NCBI RefSeq assembly: GCF_030452765.1
Contig: NZ_JAKDLO010000014.1
Location: 1 to 42,320, forward strand
From: Intrasporangium sp.
Lineage (GTDB): Bacteria > Actinomycetota > Actinomycetes > Actinomycetales > Dermatophilaceae
DNA: 42,320 nucleotides
Direction of reading: 5' to 3'
A model generated the notes under the pieces. The model ran no database searches and was not told the DNA's origin. It was given only the letters and a program-made list of their open reading frames with translations. The position numbers were made by a program, and so were the translations under genes. Positions 35,545-42,320 of this stretch are shown one piece after another. Within the stretch, counting starts at the first letter, position 1. Each line of letters starts with the position of its first letter.

Positions 35545-36924
35545 TCATACCTGTGGTCTCGGCGCGCCGGACGCGGAGCTGGACGCAGTGCTGTTCGTCC
35601 CGGGCCTATGCTCGCTCTGGTCGCCGCGGCTATCACCTCTGCCGCGGTACTCGTGGTTGTCGGCCTCTGGGGTCTGCGGATCGAGAACCATCTGGTCGCG
35701 GCGACGGGTCAGGTAGGCCACCTCGGCGGTGTTGCCCGCCAGCTCGATCGCCCTGTCGTAGGCCCGGCGCGACTCCTGACTGCGGCCCACCCGGCGCAGC
35801 AGGTCCGCTCGGGCCGCGTGGAAAGCGTGATAGCCGGCCAGCTGGTCCTCGAGACCGTCCACCAGGGCCATTGCGACGTCCGGGCCGTCGAGCTCGGCCA
35901 GAGCGACGGCCCGGTTGAGGGCGACGACCGGCGACGGATCCAGGCGGACCAGCTGGTCGTAGAGGGCGACGACCTGCGACCAGTCGGTGTCGCCAGCATC
36001 GCGGGCGGAGGTGTGCACGGCGTTGATCGCGGCCAGGATCTGGTAGCGGCCCGGAGGTACTCCCGAGGACAGGCGCTGACGCACCAACCGATGACCCTCG
36101 CTGACCAGAGCCGGGTCCCAGGCCCCCCGGTCCTGCTCGCCGAGAGGGACCAGCTCGCCAGTCGCCGAGACCCGGGCGACACGGCGGGCCTCGGTGAGCA
36201 GCATCAGCGCAAGCAGTCCGGCCACCTCGCCGTCCTGCGGCAGGAGGGCACGGACCAGGCGAGTGAGCCGGATCGCCTCGCCGGTCAGGTCGGGACGGAC
36301 GGGACCGGTGCCGAGGCCGGTGGCCAGGTAGCCCTCGTTGAAGACGAGGAAGAGGACGGCCAGCACGCCGGAGACACGGGTGGGCAGATCCTCGGCGGCC
36401 GGCACCCGATATGGGATGCGCGCCGCCTTGATCTTGGCCTTCGCGCGGGTGATCCGCTGCGCCATGGCGGTCTCCCGCACCAGGAACGCCCGAGCGATCT
36501 CGGGCACGGTCAGCCCGGCGACCATGCGCAGCGTGAGAGCCACCCGTGCCTCCGTCGCGAGCGCCGGGTGGGCGCAGGTGAAGACGAGCCGAAGCCGGTC
36601 GTCGTCGATGACGCCGAGGGGCTCCGGTGGGTTGTTGCCGGACAAGAGCTGGGCCTCCCGCTCCTTGTCGTCTCGTCTGTGCTCGCGCCGGATCCGGTCG
36701 ATGGCCTTGCGGCCCGCGGTGGTCGTCAGCCAGGCACCGGGGTTGGGCGGTATGCCGTCCACCGGCCACCGCGCCGCCGCAGTCGCGAACGCCTCGGCCG
36801 CCGCTTCCTCGGCGACGTCGAGGTCACCGAACCGCTTGGCCAGGGCGGCGACCAGCCGCGCCCACTCCACCTGGTGGGCCTCGTTGATCGCCTCCCTGAC
36901 GTCGAGGATGCTCTGCCTGCTCAC
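35545..36924 (-). CDS. ECF RNA polymerase sigma factor (ECF42-like, with C-terminal TPR-like region)
   Basis: VEWARLVAALAKRFGDLDVAEEAAAEAFATAAARWPVDGIPPNPGAWLTTTAGRKAIDRIRR; VPEIARAFLVRETAMAQRITRAKAKI; long C-terminal LDPSPVVALNRAVALAELDGPDVAMALVDGLE. GTG start at 36924 overlaps the upstream TGA. Confidence 0.9.
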   Translation of the reverse strand: MSRQSILDVREAINEAHQVEWARLVAALAKRFGDLDVAEEAAAEAFATAAARWPVDGIPPNPGAWLTTTAGRKAIDRIRREHRRDDKEREAQLLSGNNPPEPLGVIDDDRLRLVFTCAHPALATEARVALTLRMVAGLTVPEIARAFLVRETAMAQRITRAKAKIKAARIPYRVPAAEDLPTRVSGVLAVLFLVFNEGYLATGLGTGPVRPDLTGEAIRLTRLVRALLPQDGEVAGLLALMLLTEARRVARVSATGELVPLGEQDRGAWDPALVSEGHRLVRQRLSSGVPPGRYQILAAINAVHTSARDAGDTDWSQVVALYDQLVRLDPSPVVALNRAVALAELDGPDVAMALVDGLEDQLAGYHAFHAARADLLRRVGRSQESRRAYDRAIELAGNTAEVAYLTRRRDQMVLDPQTPEADNHEYRGRGDSRGDQSEHRPGTNSTASSSASGAPRPQV

Positions 36925-37256
36925 AGGAACGGGCGCACCTCGACCTTGCGGTTGCACGCCCCCGACCCCTCGGCAGCGAGCCGCAGCGCCACGTCGAGGT
37001 CGGCCGCCTCGATGATCCAGAAGCCGGCAAGGTGCTCCTTCGACTCGACGAACGGCCCGTCGGTGAGCACCGCCTCACCATCACCGCGGTTGTCGATCAC
37101 CGTGGCCGTGCTGGGCGACCCGAGGCCGCCCGCGAAGACCCAGTGACCCTCGGACTGCAGCCGCTCGTTGAACACGTCGATCGCCGCGGCCTCGTCCGAT
37201 GTGGCGGAGCCGGCCGTGTCGTCGATCACGGAAACCAGGTACTGCATCTCGGTCAT
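36921..37256 (-). CDS. YCII/DGPF domain protein, sigma-factor partner
   Basis: MQYLVSVIDD...FNERLQSEGHWVFAGGLGSPSTATVIDNRGDGEAVLTDGPFVESKEHLAGFWIIEAADLDVALRLAAEGSGACNRKVEVRPFL (DGPF/Y-type motif). Confidence 0.9.
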   Translation of the reverse strand: MTEMQYLVSVIDDTAGSATSDEAAAIDVFNERLQSEGHWVFAGGLGSPSTATVIDNRGDGEAVLTDGPFVESKEHLAGFWIIEAADLDVALRLAAEGSGACNRKVEVRPFL

Positions 37257-37372
37257 CTCCTCAGCTCAGGACACGCCCCTCGTGGGCGCCTCCTACCCCA
37301 TCCACGAACGGTTCGGCCCCGATCCGACAACGCGCCGGGCACGATCCTCGGGACCGTGCACCGTGTTGTGGT

Positions 37373-38932
37373 TCAGCGCGTGACCTGGCTGGATGTCCCA
37401 CTGAAGGTCTCGCGCAGCCGGCGCTTGAGGATCTTGCCGGTGGCGGTGCGCGGCAGCTCGTCGATGAAGTGGACCTCCCGAGGCGCCTTGAAATGAGCGA
37501 CCCGCTCCCGGGTCCACTCCCGCAGCCCTTCGGGCGTCAACGTGGACTCGGACCTGACGACGACGACCGCGGTCACGTGCTCGCCCCACTGCTCGTCCGG
37601 GACGCCGATGACGGCGACCTCGGTGACGTCGGGGTGCTCGTAGAGGACCTTCTCCACCTCGATGGGATAGACGTTCTCGCCGCCGGTGATGACCATGTCC
37701 TTCTTGCGGTCGACGAGGGTGTAGAAGCCATCGTCGTCGACGCGGGCCATGTCGCCGGTGTGGAACCAGCCACCGCGCAGCGCCTGCGCGGTCTCGCCGG
37801 GGCGGTCCCAGTAGCCGACGAACACGTTCGGGCCCTGGATGCACAGCTCGCCGACCGCTCCGACCGGGACGTCGTGGTCCTCCTCGTCGAGGATCCGGAA
37901 CTCGTTGTGGTTGACCGGGCGACCGATCGAGCCGGCATGCTCGAGCACGTCCTCCGGAGCGAGACACGCCGCGATCGGGGAGGTCTCCGTCAGACCGAAG
38001 CCTTCGGTGAACGCCATACCCTGGCCCTGCAGCGCCCGGATGACCGGGATCGGGCAGGGAGCACCACCGGCCACGGCGAAGGTGAGCGATGACAGGTCAC
38101 GCCCGCTGCCGGGCAGTGCCTGCGCGATGGCCGCCCACATGGCCGGGACGTTGAACGCCTTGGTGATCCGGTACTTCTCGGCCGCCTCGAGCCAGCCGCC
38201 GGGGGTGAAGGTCTCGGTGATGACGGTGCACGCACCGATGTAGAGGAACGGCAGGGTGTGCACCCCGAGCGCACCGATGTGGAAGAGCGGCGCAGCCGAG
38301 ACCGTGACGTCGTCGCGCCCGATCCCCGAGCCGAACCCGAAGCAGTTGATCGCGTTGTAGAAGAAGTTGCGGTGGGTCAGCATCGCGCCCTTGGGCAGGC
38401 CGGTCGTGCCCGAGGTGTACATGATCACGCAGACGTCCGTCTCGGCGACGTCGCGCACGACTCGCTCCGGGGAGCCGGTGGCAAGGAGGGCCTCGTAGTC
38501 GCCACCGTCGCCGGCGGCCCGCTCGGCCGCGGTCGGGATGGCGATGTGGTGGCGCACCGAGGGGCTCTCGGTCAGGGCTGCCTCGACCGTCGCGGCGAGG
38601 TTGCTCGACGAGAAGAGGACGATGGCACCGGAGTCACCGAGCACGTAGGCGACCTCGCGTGGCGAGAGCCGGAAGTTCACCGGCACCCCGATCGCTCCGA
38701 GCTTGGCAGCCGCGAGATAGATCTCCATCATCTGCGGGCTGTTCAGCGTCAGCATCGCGACCCGGTCACCGCGGCGGACCCCCTTGCGGCTCAGGGCATC
38801 CGCGAGCCGGTTGGTGCTGGCGTCGAGGTCCCGGTATGTCGTCACCGCCCCGCTCGTCGCGTCGATCAGGGCCGCCCGATCCCCGTTGCGGACGGATTGG
38901 ACCGTCACCCAGTTGCCGTATCCGTGGTCCAT
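37373..38932 (-). CDS. long-chain fatty-acid-CoA ligase (FadD-like)
   Basis: [100 protein letters not shown]. Start refined to MDHGYGNWV at 38932 with GGGAG SD. Confidence 0.9.
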   Translation of the reverse strand: MDHGYGNWVTVQSVRNGDRAALIDATSGAVTTYRDLDASTNRLADALSRKGVRRGDRVAMLTLNSPQMMEIYLAAAKLGAIGVPVNFRLSPREVAYVLGDSGAIVLFSSSNLAATVEAALTESPSVRHHIAIPTAAERAAGDGGDYEALLATGSPERVVRDVAETDVCVIMYTSGTTGLPKGAMLTHRNFFYNAINCFGFGSGIGRDDVTVSAAPLFHIGALGVHTLPFLYIGACTVITETFTPGGWLEAAEKYRITKAFNVPAMWAAIAQALPGSGRDLSSLTFAVAGGAPCPIPVIRALQGQGMAFTEGFGLTETSPIAACLAPEDVLEHAGSIGRPVNHNEFRILDEEDHDVPVGAVGELCIQGPNVFVGYWDRPGETAQALRGGWFHTGDMARVDDDGFYTLVDRKKDMVITGGENVYPIEVEKVLYEHPDVTEVAVIGVPDEQWGEHVTAVVVVRSESTLTPEGLREWTRERVAHFKAPREVHFIDELPRTATGKILKRRLRETFSGTSSQVTR

Positions 38933-39018
38933 GTCGTCTCCCAATGGTCGGTGGCCACGCCCTGAACCCCTTGGAAGGACGGTAACCCTTGGCAGGGCCG
39001 CAGACGCCAACCCATCAG

Positions 39019-39042
39019 AAAACAAGCAGACTTGCTTGTTTT
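39019..39042. promoter_or_regulatory. Palindromic operator AAAACAAGCA-GACT-TGCTTGTTTT in divergent promoter
   Basis: Perfect 10-bp arms; core identical to 26786-26807 except one central base. Confidence 0.85.
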
Positions 39043-39069
39043 GCTGCTTCTGTGCCACGCTGCCATGTC

Positions 39070-39861
39070 ATGAGCGATGCTGTGGCTGCGACCGTGCAGT
39101 CGTTCCTCGACGAGTGCGCGGATCTTGATCGTCTCGTGGCCGGGCTCCCGGCCGAGGACTGGGGCCGTGACACACCCGCAGTGGGGTGGACGGTCGCGCA
39201 CCAGGTCGCGCACCTGGCGTGGACGGACGAGGTGGCACTCCTCGCGCTGGTCGATACCGAGGCGTTCGCAGCCGCCGTCCAGGCAACCGCGGCAGACCCG
39301 ATCGGCTACGTGGACCGGGGGGCGGCGGCCGGCGCCATACCCCCGTATGCCGCTGTGCTGGCTCGGTGGCGAGCCGGACGTGAGGCGCTGGCTTCGGCGC
39401 TCCGCGCGGCCGACCCGAGCACGCCGGTGCCGTGGTTCGGGCCTCCGATGAGCCCTCGCTCGATGGCGACGGCCCGGCTGATGGAGGCGTGGGCCCACGG
39501 CCAGGACGTCGCCGACGCCCTGGGAGTCCGTCGGGCTCCGACCGACCGGCTCCGCGACATCTGCCACCTCGGCGTGCGCACTCGCGACTTCGGGTACCGG
39601 ATCAACGGCCTCGAGCCGCCCGCTGGGCCGTTCCGGGTCGAGCTCACCGGCCCAGGTGGTGAGGCGTGGACGTGGGGGCCGCAGGATGCTCCGGACCGGG
39701 TGCGCGGCAGCGCCGAGGAGTTCTGTCTGGTCGTCGCGCAGCGCCGCGAGGCCCCCGACACCGACCTGTTCACGCAGGGCGAGGCTACGCGCTGGCTCAC
39801 GTTCGCACAGGTCTTCGCGGGGGAACCCAAGAAGGCTGTTCGGGCAAGGAACCGAGCGTGA
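39070..39861 (+). CDS. TIGR03084-like / maleylpyruvate isomerase N-terminal (DinB-like) family protein
   Basis: DAVAATVQSFLDECADLDRLVAGLPAEDWGRDTPAVGWTVAHQVAHLAWTDEVALLAL; LMEAWAHGQDVADALGVRR; start MSDAVAAT at 39070. Confidence 0.8.
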   Translation: MSDAVAATVQSFLDECADLDRLVAGLPAEDWGRDTPAVGWTVAHQVAHLAWTDEVALLALVDTEAFAAAVQATAADPIGYVDRGAAAGAIPPYAAVLARWRAGREALASALRAADPSTPVPWFGPPMSPRSMATARLMEAWAHGQDVADALGVRRAPTDRLRDICHLGVRTRDFGYRINGLEPPAGPFRVELTGPGGEAWTWGPQDAPDRVRGSAEEFCLVVAQRREAPDTDLFTQGEATRWLTFAQVFAGEPKKAVRARNRA

Positions 39862-39922
39862 GCATCGACAACATGCAAGGGGCCGGCGCGACCCGCCGCG
39901 ACGGAAGGACGTGTGACGAGTC

Positions 39923-41092
39923 ATGAGCCATCGGCACTGGGAGACAACGGAGCTGCAGGCGTTGCGCGCGACGACGACCCAGTTCGTCCGGCGCGAGGTA
40001 CTCCCCAACCAGGACGACTGGGAACGCATCGGCGAACTGCCTCGCGACCTGTCCCGCAAGGCCGGCGCGCTGGGGCTGCTCGGCGTCGGCTTCCCGGAGC
40101 AGGCCGGGGGCGGTGGCGCCGGCCTGCGCGAGGTCGTGACGGTCATCGAGGCGTTTCATGAGACCGGCGGTGCGGCTGGTGTCAACGCCTCGCTCTTCAC
40201 CTCCGGCATCGCCTGCCCCCACATCGTCGCAGCCGGTGACCGGGCCCAGATCGACCGATGGGTCCGCCCGGCATTGGCCGGCGAGGCCATCGGGTCGCTG
40301 GCGATCACCGAGCCGGGCGCCGGGTCCGACGTCGGTGGACTGCGCACGACGGCACGCCGCGATGGCGCTCACTACGTCGTCAACGGGGCCAAGACGTTCA
40401 TCACCTCGGGGTGCCGCGCCGACTTCGTGACGACGGCAGCGCGCACCGGCGGCCCGGAGCTGCCCGGCGCGAGGGGGATCTCCCTCATCGTGATCGAGCG
40501 TGGGATGCCCGGCTTCGAGGTGTCGCGCAAGCTCGACAAGATGGGGTGGCGCTCGTCCGACACGGCAGAGCTGTCGTTCACCGACGTACGGGTCCCGGCG
40601 AGCCACCTCGTCGGTCCCGAGAACGCCGGCTTCGCCCTGATCGGCACGGCGTTCCTCTCCGAGCGGATCAGCCTTGCCGCCCAGGCATACTCACAGGCGC
40701 AGCGCTGCCTCGACCTCACCGCCCGGTGGTGCCGGCAGCGGGAGACCTTCGGGGAGCCGCTGATTGCCCGGCAGGGCGTACAGGGCACCCTGGCCCGGAT
40801 GGCCGGACGGATCGACGTGGCCCGCACGTACACCCGGGCTGTCGTGGACCGCTTCGAGGACGGCGAACCGGTCGCCGCCCTCGTCCCACAGGTGTGCTTC
40901 GCGAAGAACACCGCAGCCGAGACCGGGCAGTGGGTGGCGCACGAGGCCGTCCAGCTCTTCGGGGGCATGGGCTACATGACCGAGAGCGAGGTCGAGCGGC
41001 AGTACCGCGACATGCGCATCATCGGCATCGGGGGCGGCACCATCGAGATCCTCTACCAGCTCGCCGGGCGGCGGCTCGGCCTCACGACCTGA
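39923..41092 (+). CDS. acyl-CoA dehydrogenase
   Basis: GSLAITEPGAGSDVGGLRTTARRDGAHYVVNGAKTFITSG; LDKMGWRSSDTAELSFTDVRVP; QLFGGMGYMTESEVERQYRDMRIIGIGGGTIEILYQL. Confidence 0.92.
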   Translation: MSHRHWETTELQALRATTTQFVRREVLPNQDDWERIGELPRDLSRKAGALGLLGVGFPEQAGGGGAGLREVVTVIEAFHETGGAAGVNASLFTSGIACPHIVAAGDRAQIDRWVRPALAGEAIGSLAITEPGAGSDVGGLRTTARRDGAHYVVNGAKTFITSGCRADFVTTAARTGGPELPGARGISLIVIERGMPGFEVSRKLDKMGWRSSDTAELSFTDVRVPASHLVGPENAGFALIGTAFLSERISLAAQAYSQAQRCLDLTARWCRQRETFGEPLIARQGVQGTLARMAGRIDVARTYTRAVVDRFEDGEPVAALVPQVCFAKNTAAETGQWVAHEAVQLFGGMGYMTESEVERQYRDMRIIGIGGGTIEILYQLAGRRLGLTT

Positions 41093-41154
41093 CCGTGCGG
41101 CAGCACCCAGGCACATGACCACCTGCCGCCGCGATGATCACCTCCGCACGGGGA

Positions 41155-42320
41155 TCACGCTGTGACGCCAGCCCGCTCGGCAAGGACCTCCGAGTTGCGG
41201 TCGACGAGGTCGAGGGCCGCCTCGCGAAGGGTGCGACCGGACTGCTCGGCGTCGGCAGTGAGGGTGTCGACGAGCCGCTGCATGACGGTGCGGATCTTGG
41301 CGAAGGACGACTCGGCATTGGGCTCGATGTCCTGGAAGACGATCCACCACCACCAGGCGTTGGTCATGACATTGGCGAGGAAGTCCGGCACGACGGGGAT
41401 CCCGCGCTGGGTGAGCGCAGCCTCGGCCGCAGGGAGGGTCGGCATGTTGGCGCCCTCGATGACGGCACCGGCGTTGATCCTGGGGACGTCGCCCTCCTCG
41501 ATGACATAGGACATCGCCGCGGGCACGAGCAGGTCGCACGGCACGGTGAGCCACTCGTCGCGGTCGCCGACCGTGTCGGAGTCGCGCAGGGCAGCGCGGT
41601 CGATGACGCCGAGACCGTCCCGAGCGGCCAGCAGCGCCTCGATGTCGAGACCGGCGTCGTTGCGGATCAGGCCTTCCCGGTCCGCCACGGCCACGACCCG
41701 AACGCCCGCCTCGGCGAGGTAGCGAGCCGCCGCCCCGCCGATGGAGCCGAACCCCTGGACCACCGCCGTCGTCTCCCCGGGCGTCTTGCCGAGCCGTGCG
41801 GCCGCGGCAAGTCCTGCCTGTGCGACGCCATAGCCCCCGACGAGGTCGCCCAGGCTGATGCCACCGACCATCGTCCCGAAGGCCGCGGCGAGCGCCGCCC
41901 GGGACCCGGACGCGTCGGGGATCGTCGCGAAGACGGCCTCGACGGTCGAGGGCAGGCCGAGCTCGGCGGCGACCTGCTCGATCGTCTCCTGGCGCAGCCC
42001 GAAGTCCTCACCGGTGTTCCACTGGGCCCGCACCACGGGCAGCACTGCAGCGAGGAACCTCCGCAGCACGTTCGTGGCCTCCGGGTCGGCGGGGTCCACG
42101 TCGATCCCGCCCTTGCCGCCTCCGAGTGGGACGTACTTGTCGGCGGGGTCGTAGACGATGGACTCCTTGCGAGTCATCCCTCGGGCCAGCCCGCGCACCT
42201 CCTCGAGGGTGCAGCCCTCCCGCAGCCGCAGCCCTCCGCTGGCCAGGCCACGCACGAGGGTGTCGATCACGACAAAGCCCTTTCGTCCCGTGACCGGGTC
42301 GGTCCAGGTGATCTCGAGCA
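41155..42320 (-). CDS. Glu/Leu/Phe/Val dehydrogenase, 5' truncated by window edge
   Basis: The frame stays open from 42270 to the window end (LEITWTDPVTGRKGFVVIDTLVRGLASGGLRLREGCTLEEV); VPLGGGKGGIDVDP; VVQGFGSIGGAAARYLAEAGVRVV; EGANMPTLPAAEAALTQRGIPVVPDFLANVM. Confidence 0.9.
   Translation of the reverse strand, partial: LEITWTDPVTGRKGFVVIDTLVRGLASGGLRLREGCTLEEVRGLARGMTRKESIVYDPADKYVPLGGGKGGIDVDPADPEATNVLRRFLAAVLPVVRAQWNTGEDFGLRQETIEQVAAELGLPSTVEAVFATIPDASGSRAALAAAFGTMVGGISLGDLVGGYGVAQAGLAAAARLGKTPGETTAVVQGFGSIGGAAARYLAEAGVRVVAVADREGLIRNDAGLDIEALLAARDGLGVIDRAALRDSDTVGDRDEWLTVPCDLLVPAAMSYVIEEGDVPRINAGAVIEGANMPTLPAAEAALTQRGIPVVPDFLANVMTNAWWWWIVFQDIEPNAESSFAKIRTVMQRLVDTLTADAEQSGRTLREAALDLVDRNSEVLAERAGVTA

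Noticed and set aside
35608-37146. 512-aa plus ORF antisense to the ECF sigma factor
   Set aside because: Shadow ORF; the minus strand has clear sigma region 2/4 motifs.
1-42320. tRNA/rRNA genes, transposases, integrases or phage genes
   Set aside because: None recognised on reading either strand; absence not verified with tRNAscan or IS searches.

Overview
High-GC actinobacterial chromosome segment (unidentified Micrococcales-like genome), read by eye from the sequence and ORF track only. (1) ~1.1-13.6 kb is a cell-surface polysaccharide locus: UDP-hexosamine epimerase and 6-dehydrogenase, methyltransferase, Wzy-like polymerase/ligase, Wzx-like flippase, glycosyltransferases, a WbpV-like reductase fused to a GT4 domain, a WbpL/WecA-like initiating transferase, a WbpM/CapD-like 4,6-dehydratase and a PglD/NeuD-like acetyltransferase. 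(2) ~14.9-17.0 kb: MarR and TetR regulators, a membrane protein and a 4 x 21 bp tandem repeat. (3) ~17-23 kb: FAD oxidoreductase, two separate DUF2249 transcription units sharing a near-identical dyad (AACACGG-N6-CCGTGTT), tryptophanase, Lrp/AsnC regulator and an SSADH-type aldehyde dehydrogenase. (4) ~23-33.7 kb: an actinobacterial Atu-like (acyclic terpene / branched acyl-CoA) catabolic cluster with acyl-CoA synthetase, SDR, acyl-CoA dehydrogenase, AtuA, biotin-dependent carboxylase beta and alpha subunits, enoyl-CoA hydratase and TetR. (5) 33.9-35.6 kb: a DUF433/DUF5615 toxin-antitoxin pair and an MNT/HEPN pair whose HEPN toxin looks frameshifted. (6) 35.5-37.3 kb: ECF sigma factor plus YCII/DGPF protein. 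(7) 37.4-41.1 kb: a second divergent acyl-CoA unit (FadD; TIGR03084-like protein plus acyl-CoA dehydrogenase). It carries the same 22-24 bp palindrome (AAACAAGCA-RRCT-TGCTTGTTT) as the Atu promoter, at exactly the same distance from the start codon. (8) A 5'-truncated Glu/Leu dehydrogenase at the right edge. The main hypotheses are a bipartite Atu regulon under one palindromic operator, a DUF2249 regulon with a shared dyad, and a recurrent leaderless promoter architecture.
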